Both the position numbers and the translations under genes were made by a program. 48,298 bases of DNA from Actinobacteria bacterium OV450 (GTDB taxonomy: Bacteria > Actinomycetota > Actinomycetes > Streptomycetales > Streptomycetaceae), in the NCBI GenBank assembly GCA_001298555.1, contig LJCW01000344.1:1-48298 (forward strand), read 5' to 3'. This document shows positions 24,400 through 31,893 of the stretch, piece by piece. How positions within the stretch are numbered: the stretch's first letter is position 1; each line of letters starts with the position of its first letter. Under the pieces are notes generated by a model. That model was not told where the DNA came from. It was given only the letters and a program-made list of their open reading frames with translations, and searched no databases.

Positions 24400-26796
24400 T
24401 CAGCTGCGCAGCGGGCCCTCGCAGCTGTAACCCGACGTCCCCGCCCTGTGGTCGCTCCAGATCTCCACCGGGCCGAAGGAGCAGTTCATGTCGGCCAGGT
24501 TGTTCGAGGCCGCGCCGGCCCGGTCGAGGATGAAGTAGTCCACCGTCTCCGACATGTCCTTGAAGTTCTGGTCGTCGCTGCGCCAGTTCTTCAGGTTCGC
24601 GGTGATCCGGCCCGTGCAGGTGAACCGGCGCTTGCCCGGGTCGCCGTTCTCCACGCAGTCCGGGGTGTTGTACGTGGCCGCCGCGAAGGAGGACTTCACG
24701 TTCGCGAGCGCCGAGTCACGCAGCTTGTCGTTGGCCGTGAAGACCGTGTTCGGCACGTAGAGCTGGTCGACCTTGGCGATCTGCGCGTCGAGGAAGCGGT
24801 CGTAGTCGCGCTGGAGGTAGGTGTCCGCGCCCATCCGGTGGCGCCAGGAGTCGTACGCCGCGACGTCGTTGTTGCGCAGGTGGGTGTACATCTCGCGCAG
24901 CAACGAGGGCTTCTCGGTCCACAGGAACTCGAAGAAGGTGCCCGCGTAGTTGTAGAAGCGGAAGCCGTCGCCCTCGTACGTGGCGTTCAGCAGCTGCTCG
25001 ACCGACATGCGCGGGCCGCCGCCGGCGGTGTCGTTGATGACGCCCTTGACCAGGGACTTGCGGACGGCGATGCCGTTGTCGCGGGTGGCGCCGTCGAAGA
25101 ACTCGGCGGTGCCCTCGTCCATGGCGGTGGTGCGGTCGCCCTCGTACCAGGGGCCCTCGCCGAAGAACCCGGGGACGGCGAAGCGGCCGTTGAGGTAGTG
25201 CGTGTACTCGTGCCGGAAGAGCTCCTCGAGGGTCAGGGAGGAGTCCTGGGGGACGCGCCGCTGGTAGGTGTAGAAGGTGGCGCCGTTCTCGATGTACATG
25301 CCGCCGTTCTGGGTGCCGTAGCCGTACAGCATCGTCTGGTAGGTCACGTAGTCGGCGCGGGAGGCGTACAGCACGATGTTCAGCGTGGTGTTGGGGTCGC
25401 CGGCCAGCGGCTGGTCGGTCCCGATGACCCGGTGGAACTGCGTCTTGACCTGCTTGCTCGCGTAGTAGAGCTGGTCGACGGTGGCCCGGTCGAGGGCCGT
25501 GCGGACCTTGATGGCGCCGTTGTCGTAGCTGTAGGTGTTGGGGAAGAGCATCTTCTCGATGTCCTCCTTGCACACCCCGTACTGCTTGCACGCGTTGTAG
25601 GTGTTCAGCCAGGAGACGACCTTCGCCCAGGGTTCGCTGCCCGTGCCCCACGAGCTCTTGACCGGCTCCAGGAGGGAGCCGAGGTCGGCGGCGATCTGGT
25701 CCTGGAGGCCCTCGATCTGGCCGAAGCGGCCGTACTCGCCCAGCGCGTCGCGGACCACCCATTCGTTCGCGGTGCCCTTGAGGTGGGTGTACCCGGAGAA
25801 GGCCTTGAAGGCGGCGCGGTAGGAGGGGTCGGCCTTCGCCGCGGCCTGGAAGGCGGCGTCCTGGTTGCCCGGGTACACGCCGAGGTAGTTGACGGTGAGG
25901 GCGGCGAGGGCCGCACCGCCCCAGTTCGCGTCCCCGCTGGTCGCGGGGTGCGAGGCGTCCTGCGTGGCCAGGACCTTCCTGATCAGCCCGAGCTGGGTCT
26001 GGCGCATGCCGGGGCCGGTGGCGTAGAGGGCCTCGCGCAGCGTACGGGCGTTGGAGGCGGTGGCGTCGAAGGTGCGTGCGGCGTTGCCGAAGTCGGTGAC
26101 GGCCCGGCTCATGGCGCCGGCGGTCGCGGCGTCGGTGAGGTCGATCTCGGAGCGCGAGAAGTCGTGGTAGACGGCCGCGTGCAGGAAGGTGAACATCTCC
26201 TCCAGGTGGGAGGAGCCCCGGCCGTCGTGGGCGGCGGCCAGGCCGGATATCCGGCGGGAGACGGCCTGGACGTGCGCGTCGGACATGACGGGCGCCAGCC
26301 GGGCGTCCCAGGTCCAGATCAGCCCGCGCAGACAGCCGTCGGCCGTGACGGCGGGGTCGGCCAGGAAGTCGGCGAACTGCTCGGGACTGAGGCCCGTGAT
26401 CCCGTCGAGGGTACAGGGGACGCCTGCGGCGACGCTCCGCGCGGTGGGCGCGGCCTGGGCGCCGGCCTCGCGGCTCTTCTCGGCGCGTTCGGTCAGGCGT
26501 GCGGCCGGGGTGGCGGCGGGCGCCGCCCCGGGGACGCGTCCGTCGGCGGCCACGCCGCCGGGAGCCTGGGCCGTCGCCGGCTTGGCCTGCCGGGGCGCGG
26601 CGAGGTGGTCGACCTCGTCGAACGGATTCGCGCCGGGCGCACCGGAGGTGAAGGTGCCGGGCACGGCGCCGCGGGCGGATGCCGCGGCGGGGGCCCGGTC
26701 GGCGGTCTGGGACACGGCCTGGCCGGCGGAGGCGAGCAGCGTCACCGCGACGGCGGCGGAGAGGAGGGACGTACGCACAGCTCTGTGCTGGGACAC
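24400..26796 (-). CDS. Secreted M9-family collagenase
   Basis: 798 aa from the GTG at 26796, with GGAG six bases upstream. A Sec signal peptide (hydrophobic core LLSAAVAVTLLASA) is followed by a Pro/Ala-rich stretch, an all-helical activator-like domain (about residues 120-420) and a gluzincin peptidase domain. The zinc motif HEYTH gives His529, Glu530 and His533, and Glu561 (DEGTAEFF) lies 32 residues after the first His, the same spacing as in Clostridium ColG. Bacterial M9 enzymes cut triple-helical collagen. After the peptidase domain there is a roughly 110-residue Cys-containing tail, with no recognisable PKD or collagen-binding repeats. Its promoter is nearly identical to that of the peptide importer, which links digestion to uptake. 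A longer frame to 27030 was rejected: it would run through the promoter. Confidence 0.93.
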   Translation of the reverse strand: MSQHRAVRTSLLSAAVAVTLLASAGQAVSQTADRAPAAASARGAVPGTFTSGAPGANPFDEVDHLAAPRQAKPATAQAPGGVAADGRVPGAAPAATPAARLTERAEKSREAGAQAAPTARSVAAGVPCTLDGITGLSPEQFADFLADPAVTADGCLRGLIWTWDARLAPVMSDAHVQAVSRRISGLAAAHDGRGSSHLEEMFTFLHAAVYHDFSRSEIDLTDAATAGAMSRAVTDFGNAARTFDATASNARTLREALYATGPGMRQTQLGLIRKVLATQDASHPATSGDANWGGAALAALTVNYLGVYPGNQDAAFQAAAKADPSYRAAFKAFSGYTHLKGTANEWVVRDALGEYGRFGQIEGLQDQIAADLGSLLEPVKSSWGTGSEPWAKVVSWLNTYNACKQYGVCKEDIEKMLFPNTYSYDNGAIKVRTALDRATVDQLYYASKQVKTQFHRVIGTDQPLAGDPNTTLNIVLYASRADYVTYQTMLYGYGTQNGGMYIENGATFYTYQRRVPQDSSLTLEELFRHEYTHYLNGRFAVPGFFGEGPWYEGDRTTAMDEGTAEFFDGATRDNGIAVRKSLVKGVINDTAGGGPRMSVEQLLNATYEGDGFRFYNYAGTFFEFLWTEKPSLLREMYTHLRNNDVAAYDSWRHRMGADTYLQRDYDRFLDAQIAKVDQLYVPNTVFTANDKLRDSALANVKSSFAAATYNTPDCVENGDPGKRRFTCTGRITANLKNWRSDDQNFKDMSETVDYFILDRAGAASNNLADMNCSFGPVEIWSDHRAGTSGYSCEGPLRS

Positions 26797-26886
26797 CAAG
26801 GGCTCCTGGCTGGGAGAGGAGGTGGGGGAAGTGGTGCGTGAACTGCCCTGCGTCACGCGGCGTTTGACGGGGATTAACGTGCCGCG

Positions 26887-26928
26887 ATGTGAGCTGTAAC
26901 ATAGTAATGTGAAATTGCACTGACAAGA
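26887..26928 (-). promoter_or_regulatory. Collagenase promoter with putative GntR operator (copy 2), shared with divergent Xaa-Pro aminopeptidase
   Basis: Minus strand: -35 TTGTCA (26926 to 26921), 17-base spacer, -10 TATGTT (26903 to 26898), giving a leader of about 95 bases. The segment matches the importer promoter at 40 of 42 bases, including ATGTGA at 26887 and 26907, again 20 bases apart. It lies 43 bases before the divergent aminopeptidase start, so a bound repressor could control both genes. No clear plus-strand promoter was found. Confidence 0.75.
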
Positions 26929-26970
26929 CCTGTGCGCCCACCAGTTCGCATCTTTCTCGAGGGAGCCCTC

Positions 26971-28362
26971 ATGACCGATCCCCACTCCCCCGCCACGGGC
27001 CCGGCCTCCCGCCTCAACATCGGCAGCCACGACCTGCCGGTGTCACCGGAGTTGTCCCGTTTCATGGCGGCCGACTGGGCGCCGTCCCCCCTCCCCGACG
27101 CCGCGCGGGTCTCCGCGTACGCGCTCACCCCGGCCCGGCGCGCCCGGCTCTCGGCGCGCTTCCCGGGCGAGCGGCTGATCATCCCCGCCGGTGAGCTCAA
27201 GGTCCGCTCCAACGACTGCGACCACCGCTTCCGCCCGCACAGCGCGTACGCCTGGCTGACCGGGCTGACGGGTGAGGAACAGGTGGGGCACGTCCTGGTG
27301 CTGGAGCCCTCGGGCCCGCACGGTCATGAGCCCGTGCTGTACCTGCGCCCCCGCTCCCCGCGCGCGGACGGCAACGAGGAGTTCTACCGGGACCGCCGGT
27401 ACGGGGAGTTCTGGGTCGGCCGCCGCCCCGACCTGGCCGAGGCGGAGCGCCTGACCGGCCTGCGCTGCGCACACCTGGACGCCCTCGGCTCGCCGACGGG
27501 CCGCAACGCCGCCACCGACGCGGAACTGGCGGCCGCCCTGTCCGAGTTGCGGCTGGTGAAGGACGCCTGGGAGGTCGGCCAGCTCCAGCTCGCGGTCGAC
27601 CACACGACCGCGGGGTTCGAGGACGTCGTACGGTCGCTGCCGCGCGCCCTGGCGCACCCGCGCGGCGAGCGCTGGATCGAGGGGGTGTTCGGCCTGCGCG
27701 CCCGGGCGGAGGGCAACGGCACCGGGTACGACACCATCGCGGCCTCGGGCGCGCACGCGTGCGTCCTGCACTGGATCCGCAACGACGGCCCGCTCGACCG
27801 CGGCGATCTGCTGCTGCTGGACGCGGGCGTGGAGACCGACAGCCTCTACACGGCGGACATCACGCGCACCCTCCCCCTGTCGGGGCGCTTCTCCCCCGTC
27901 CAGCGGCAGGTGTACGAACTGGTGCTGGCGGCGCAGGAGGCGGGCATGGCCGCGCTGCGGCCGGGCGCGAGCTTCAGGGACTTCCACCGGGCCGGGATGC
28001 GGGTGATCGCGGAGGGCCTGGCGGAGTGGGGCGTCCTGAAGGACGCGCGCGGCGATCTGCACCGGCGGTACACGCTGTGCAGCAGCGGGCACATGCTGGG
28101 CCTGGACGTCCACGACTGCGCGAAGGCGCGCGCGCAGACCTACCTGGACGGCGTCCTGGAGGAGGGGCAGGTCCTGACGGTCGAGCCCGGTCTCTACCTC
28201 CAGCCGGACGACGAGACCCTGCCGCCCGAGCTGCGGGGCATCGGCGTCCGCATCGAGGACGACCTGGTCATCACGGCGACGGGCGCCCGACTGATGTCGG
28301 GCGCCCTGCCCCGCACGGTGGCGGGGATCGAGGAGTGGATGGGGAACCTGCTGGCCGGCTGA
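26971..28362 (+). CDS. Xaa-Pro aminopeptidase (peptidase family M24B)
   Basis: 463 aa from the ATG at 26971, which follows GAGGGAG. An N-terminal aminopeptidase P domain (about 1-170) precedes the pita-bread catalytic domain. All five metal ligands are visible: Asp284, Asp296, His374, Glu405 and Glu429 (LLDAGVE, TADITRT, SSGHMLG, TVEPGL, VRIEDD). It releases the N-terminal residue of peptides whose second residue is proline, probably also hydroxyproline, and acts in the cytoplasm since no signal is seen. It is divergent from the collagenase across the shared operator region, which fits a role in finishing collagen peptides (Gly-Pro-Hyp repeats) next to the DPP-IV-type enzyme. A longer frame from 26932 lacks a ribosome site. 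Confidence 0.92.
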   Translation: MTDPHSPATGPASRLNIGSHDLPVSPELSRFMAADWAPSPLPDAARVSAYALTPARRARLSARFPGERLIIPAGELKVRSNDCDHRFRPHSAYAWLTGLTGEEQVGHVLVLEPSGPHGHEPVLYLRPRSPRADGNEEFYRDRRYGEFWVGRRPDLAEAERLTGLRCAHLDALGSPTGRNAATDAELAAALSELRLVKDAWEVGQLQLAVDHTTAGFEDVVRSLPRALAHPRGERWIEGVFGLRARAEGNGTGYDTIAASGAHACVLHWIRNDGPLDRGDLLLLDAGVETDSLYTADITRTLPLSGRFSPVQRQVYELVLAAQEAGMAALRPGASFRDFHRAGMRVIAEGLAEWGVLKDARGDLHRRYTLCSSGHMLGLDVHDCAKARAQTYLDGVLEEGQVLTVEPGLYLQPDDETLPPELRGIGVRIEDDLVITATGARLMSGALPRTVAGIEEWMGNLLAG

Positions 28363-28393
28363 GCATCCGCCCCACCCCCGTGGAGGTGGATGC
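28363..28393 (+). terminator. Hairpin directly after the aminopeptidase stop
   Basis: GCATCCGCC (28363-28371) pairs with GGTGGATGC (28385-28393), nine pairs including one G-T, with a 13-base loop. Confidence 0.55.
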
Positions 28394-28508
28394 GCGACCG
28401 GCGGGTCCCCTCGCCCGCCCCGCGACCGGACGTCGCCGGACAGCCCGAACACTAAGCCGGATCCGGCCGCGTCCCGGCGTCCCGGCCGTCTCCGGGAAGT
28501 CCCGAGCG

Positions 28509-28554
28509 GCCGTCCCGTGGCGTCCCAGGGTCCCGTGGGACGCCACGGGACGGC
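28509..28554. repeat. Perfect 19-base inverted repeat in a GTCCC/GGGAC-rich region
   Basis: 28509-28527 pairs without mismatch with 28536-28554 across an 8-base loop. The surrounding 28460-28610 is full of CGTCCCG and its complement. It may be a second terminator for the aminopeptidase transcript, or a structured region or protein site before the amidase promoter. Confidence 0.8.
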
Positions 28555-28570
28555 GGGACGGCCTCCGGGC

Positions 28571-28599
28571 TTGTCCCGGCGTCCCTCGATTCCTAGCGT
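28571..28599 (+). promoter_or_regulatory. Promoter of the amidase gene
   Basis: -35 TTGTCC (28571-28576), 17-base spacer, -10 TAGCGT (28594-28599), matching the housekeeping actinobacterial pattern. Transcription would start near 28606, 20-26 bases before the coding start. A CGTTCG/CGAACG repeat follows. Confidence 0.5.
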
Positions 28600-28631
28600 T
28601 CGTCCGGGACTTCGCGAACGCACGGATGCAC

Positions 28632-29708
28632 ATGACCACGCCGACGGCACGACCTCTGCTGCGCCGACGCACCCTGATGGCCGGCGCGCTGTCCCTGGGG
28701 GCGGCACTGACCGCTCTGGGCTCGGCTGCGGGGCGGGTGTGGGCCGCCGGCGGTCCGCCGGTGGCCGGCTGCGAGGCATGGGGCGCGCGGGCGCCGAAGA
28801 GCCCCGTGAACGTGCTGACGGCCCGGCCGCAGAAGATCGTCGTGCACCACACGGCGACCGACAACGTGACCGAGTACGGGCAGGACCGCGCCTTCGCGCT
28901 GGCCCGCGCGATGCAGACGTACCAGATGGACACGGAGGGCTGGATCGACACCGGGCAGCACTTCACCATCAGCCGGGGCGCGTTCGTCACCGAGGGCCGG
29001 CACGGGAGCCTGGCGGCGCTGGACACCGGCGCGCAGACCGTCGAGGCCGCCCACTGCACCGGCCAGAACACGGTGGCCATCGGCATCGAGAACGAGGGCA
29101 CGTACACCGCCGAAGAGCCCCGCGCCGAGCAGTACGCGACGCTCGTCGACCTGTGCACCCGCATCTGCCTCCAGTACGGGCTCCGGCCCTACCAGATCTA
29201 CGGGCACCGGGACTTCAACAACACCCAGTGTCCCGGCGACCGCCTCTACGCCCTGCTGCCGAAGCTGCGTGCGGACGTGGCGGCCCGGATCGGCGGCGAC
29301 GCGACGGCTCCGGCGTGGCCGGTGCTGCGTACGGGCGACGTGAACGAGCGCGTCCGCGTGCTCCAGTGCCTGCTGGTGCAGCGCGGGGCGGCGATCACGC
29401 CGGACGGCTCCTTCGGGCCCGCGACCGAGGGAGCGCTGCGCGCGTTCCAGACCCAGATCGGGGCCGGCATCGACGGGGTGGCCGGAAACCAGACCTGGAA
29501 CCAGCTGTGCGCGCCGGTGGCGCAGGGCGCGTCCGGGGAGGCCGTGAAGGCGGTCCAGAGCCGGCTGTCGGCCCTCGGTTTCCCGACGACGGCGGACGGG
29601 GCGTTCGGGCCCGGTACCGCGGCCCGGGTGTCGGCGTTCCAGAGTGCGCGGGCGCTGCCGCAGGACGGCGTCGTGGACGCACGCACCTGGAGTCGCCTGC
29701 TCGGCTGA
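28632..29708 (+). CDS. Exported N-acetylmuramoyl-L-alanine amidase with two peptidoglycan-binding domains
   Basis: 358 aa from the ATG at 28632 (a second in-frame ATG lies at 28626). A twin-arginine signal (LLRRRTLMAGALSLG) ends near VWAAGG, so the folded protein is exported by Tat. The amidase_2/PGRP domain (about 45-205) has zinc ligands in VVHHTAT and in YGHRDFNNTQCPGD (His and Cys), as in T7 lysozyme-like amidases, which cut the bond between muramic acid and the stem peptide. Two PG_binding_1 repeats follow (DVNERVRVLQCLL and EAVKAVQSRLSALGF; each with an FGPGT/FGPAT turn). It has its own promoter and is probably a cell-wall remodelling or lytic enzyme. Confidence 0.9.
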   Translation: MTTPTARPLLRRRTLMAGALSLGAALTALGSAAGRVWAAGGPPVAGCEAWGARAPKSPVNVLTARPQKIVVHHTATDNVTEYGQDRAFALARAMQTYQMDTEGWIDTGQHFTISRGAFVTEGRHGSLAALDTGAQTVEAAHCTGQNTVAIGIENEGTYTAEEPRAEQYATLVDLCTRICLQYGLRPYQIYGHRDFNNTQCPGDRLYALLPKLRADVAARIGGDATAPAWPVLRTGDVNERVRVLQCLLVQRGAAITPDGSFGPATEGALRAFQTQIGAGIDGVAGNQTWNQLCAPVAQGASGEAVKAVQSRLSALGFPTTADGAFGPGTAARVSAFQSARALPQDGVVDARTWSRLLG

Positions 29709-29841
29709 GACCGCGCCCGCAGACAGGGCGAGAACCTGTATTGACTTCGGCCTCCGGGGAGTTCACTCCCGGGGGTCAGAGTCATGAGCACGCCACTTCG
29801 TGGCTGATACTGTTCCCCGCGGCCTGTGGCCGGGGGACGGT

Positions 29842-30801
29842 ATGAGCACGAAATGGGGGACCCGCCTGATGGCAGGTGGATCTGGGTCGGCCGACGGCGG
29901 CGACGTTCCGAGAGGCGACCTCTTCGCCGAGATGCGGCGGATCAAGGACGCGTCACAGCTGAGCTACAACCGCCTGGCGGACAAGACGCACTACAGCCGT
30001 TCTTCCTGGGAGCGCTTCCTCAACGGCAAGCAGGTGCCGACCCGTATCGCGGTCGAGGAGTTCGCGGCTGCGTCCGGGGCGGATCCCGAGCCCCTCCTCG
30101 TCCTGCTCGAACTGGCCGCCGTGCGCGAGGAGGCGCCGGCCGAGGAGCCCGCGGTCCGGACCCCGCAGGATCCGGAGCCGGCGCCCGGCCCCTCGGCCTC
30201 CCCGACGGCCGCGCCGGCTGCACCGGGCGCGCCGGTGCCCGAACGGGCCCCTGCGGCGGGGCGGTTCGCCTGGTCCCGGATCCTGCGCACGGCGGCCGGC
30301 GTCCTGGCGGGCGCCCTGCTGGGCAGTGTGCTGACGGCGTTCCTCCTCCGGCCGGCCGGCGGGGGCACCGCCAAGGGCGGTACCGCCGGGGCGACGGGCT
30401 CGCCCGCCGCCACGCCCGCTCAGACCCGCCCGACCGGACCGGTCAGGGTCGGCTGCAAGAGCGACACCTGCCTGCGCCGTGAACCCCAGGCGGAGGACTG
30501 CCAGTGGGACGCGGTCACGGTGCGCCAGACCTTCCTGCGCGGCATGAGCATCCAGCTGCGCTACAGCGAGGCCTGCCAGGCGGTGTGGGGGCGGGTCGAG
30601 AACGGCAACATCGGGGACACCGTCATGATCAAGGACAGGCGCAGCTCGTCCGACGAGGCCACGATCCGGATGGAACACGACACGTACACGCGGATGCTGG
30701 CCGTGACGCCGGAAGAGACATGGCAGACCATCACGATCTGCGGGGCGATTCCCAGCCAGAAGGAACAGGAGTGCTCCCCGCTGGGGGCGATCACACCCTG
30801 A
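29842..30801 (+). CDS. Membrane-tethered XRE-type HTH protein with Cys-containing DUF2690-like extracytoplasmic domain
   Basis: 319 aa from the ATG at 29842, which follows GGGGGA; ATGs at 29800 and 29869 are alternatives. Residues about 26-82 form an XRE-like HTH (LSYNRLADKTHYSRSSWERFLNG, in two parts), then comes a long Pro/Ala-rich linker (95-140), one membrane helix (147-169) and a C-terminal domain outside the membrane with several Cys (205, 210, 220 and later). The Cys domain resembles DUF2690, common in streptomycetes next to HTH domains. The layout suggests a sensor that couples an outside signal to DNA or to a partner at the membrane. Target unknown. Confidence 0.82.
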   Translation: MSTKWGTRLMAGGSGSADGGDVPRGDLFAEMRRIKDASQLSYNRLADKTHYSRSSWERFLNGKQVPTRIAVEEFAAASGADPEPLLVLLELAAVREEAPAEEPAVRTPQDPEPAPGPSASPTAAPAAPGAPVPERAPAAGRFAWSRILRTAAGVLAGALLGSVLTAFLLRPAGGGTAKGGTAGATGSPAATPAQTRPTGPVRVGCKSDTCLRREPQAEDCQWDAVTVRQTFLRGMSIQLRYSEACQAVWGRVENGNIGDTVMIKDRRSSSDEATIRMEHDTYTRMLAVTPEETWQTITICGAIPSQKEQECSPLGAITP

Positions 30802-30813
30802 CCGGCCGGGTCA

Positions 30814-30851
30814 CGGTAGGGCCCGGGCCCGGTGGGGTCCGGGCCTTACCG
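30814..30851. terminator. Bidirectional hairpin between convergent genes
   Basis: 30814-30826 pairs with 30839-30851 (13 pairs, one G-T) around a 12-base loop, between the stops at 30801 (+) and 30875 (-). Confidence 0.65.
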
Positions 30852-30874
30852 GATCAACTCGATGCGGGCGGGGG

Positions 30875-31378
30875 CTAGTGGCCGCCGCCACCACCGCCGT
30901 GGCCGCCGCCGTCGCCGCCACCGCCGCCGCCGTTGTCGTGGCCGCCGCCACCGCCACCGCCGTCGCCGCCATGGCCGCCGCCGTCGCCGCCGCCGTTGTC
31001 GTGGCCGGATCCGCTGTCGTTCCAGCCGCTGTCGTGGCCGCCGCCCCAGTTGTTGTCGTTGCGGTTGTCATGGTCGGACCGGTTGTCGTTCCAACGGCCG
31101 TCGTTCCAGTTGCCGTTCCAGTTGGCGTTGTCGTGACGGCCGTTGTGCCCGGAGTCGTTGTCCCAGCACCAGCTGGGCCGGTCGTTCCAGTTGTGCCAGC
31201 GGGAGGAGTCGCAGCAGTCACGCCAGTCGTTGCCGCCGCGCCAGTCGTCGGAGCACCATCCGGTGTTGTGCTGCGGGGTCTGGGGGAGACCTGCGGCGAA
31301 CGCCCCGCCGACAGGCATCAGGCCGAGCGCGAGGCCGGCGGCACCTGCCACGACCGTCGCGGTGATCACACGGCGCAT
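30875..31378 (-). CDS. Secreted low-complexity Gly/Asn/Asp/His-rich protein
   Basis: 167 aa from the ATG at 31378, which lies 9 bases after GGAGG (an ATG at 31384 is too close to it). A signal peptide (MRRVITATVVAGAAG..., cleavage near AFA at 26-28) is followed by a Trp/Cys-rich patch with Cys42, Cys55, Cys56 and Cys71, and then about 85 residues of Asn/Asp/Trp/Gly/His repeats ending in a GGGDGGGHGG tail. No known family is recognised. The His/Asp/Asn content could bind metal ions or form an extracellular matrix, but that is a guess. The opposite strand also has a long open frame (30878-31582, Ala/Val-rich), which I take to be its shadow because this strand has a signal peptide and a ribosome site. 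Confidence 0.65.
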   Translation of the reverse strand: MRRVITATVVAGAAGLALGLMPVGGAFAAGLPQTPQHNTGWCSDDWRGGNDWRDCCDSSRWHNWNDRPSWCWDNDSGHNGRHDNANWNGNWNDGRWNDNRSDHDNRNDNNWGGGHDSGWNDSGSGHDNGGGDGGGHGGDGGGGGGGHDNGGGGGGDGGGHGGGGGGH

Positions 31379-31467
31379 GACCATGCACCTCCGAGGATTG
31401 AGACATTCCTTACAAAAAGGCCATTTCCACCCTCACTCCTCTCTGCTCAGCTGTCAAAAGCACCTGG

Positions 31468-31893
31468 TCAGCGGTCCGGTAACTCGACCTGGGCCGTTCC
31501 GAGTACGGCGATACCGTCCAGTTCGACCAGCGCGGGCCCGTCCCAGAGCCGGACGACCCCAATGACCGCCATGGCCGGGTAGTCGCGGCCCGCCAGCCGG
31601 CGCCAGATACGGCCGAGTTCGGCTGCGTGGACGCGGTACGCCTCCACGTCGACCGTGTAGACGGTCACCCTGGCCAGGTCCGACGGGGCTCCCCCGGACG
31701 CGGCGAGGGCGGCCAGGAGATTGGCCAGCGCCTGTTCGAACTGCTCGGGCAGGTTGTCCCCGACCACCTTTCCCGCGGGGTCGAGCGCGGTCTGGCCCGC
31801 CAGGAACACCAGCCGTGAGCCGCTCGCGGCCACCGCGTGGGAGAAACCCGCCGGCGGGGAGAGCTCCGCCGGATTGATCCGCTCCAGACTCAC
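31468..31893 (-). CDS. RidA/YjgF-family protein in the anthranilate cluster
   Basis: 141 aa from a GTG that overlaps the acyl-CoA dehydrogenase stop (GTGA, 31890-31893). The YjgF/RidA trimer fold is clear (VFLAGQTALDPAGKVVGD, ARVTVYTVDVEAY). The position that in true RidA is the imine-binding Arg is Met here (YPAMAV, where RidA has PARS), so it is unlikely to be a standard enamine/imine deaminase and belongs to an Arg-lacking Rid subgroup. In 2-aminobenzoyl-CoA breakdown the ring product is an enamine or imine, so a protein that processes such an intermediate would fit. That link is inferred from position only. Confidence 0.85.
   Translation of the reverse strand: MSLERINPAELSPPAGFSHAVAASGSRLVFLAGQTALDPAGKVVGDNLPEQFEQALANLLAALAASGGAPSDLARVTVYTVDVEAYRVHAAELGRIWRRLAGRDYPAMAVIGVVRLWDGPALVELDGIAVLGTAQVELPDR

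Noticed and set aside
26797..27030. Upstream extension of the collagenase gene
   Set aside because: It would pass through the well-formed promoter; the GTG at 26796 has a ribosome site and directly begins a signal peptide.
30878..31582. Ala/Val-rich plus-strand frame opposite the secreted Gly-rich gene
   Set aside because: Its repetitive AVAAA composition is what the complement of Gly/Asn/His codons gives, and it runs into the RidA gene on the other strand without its own start signals.
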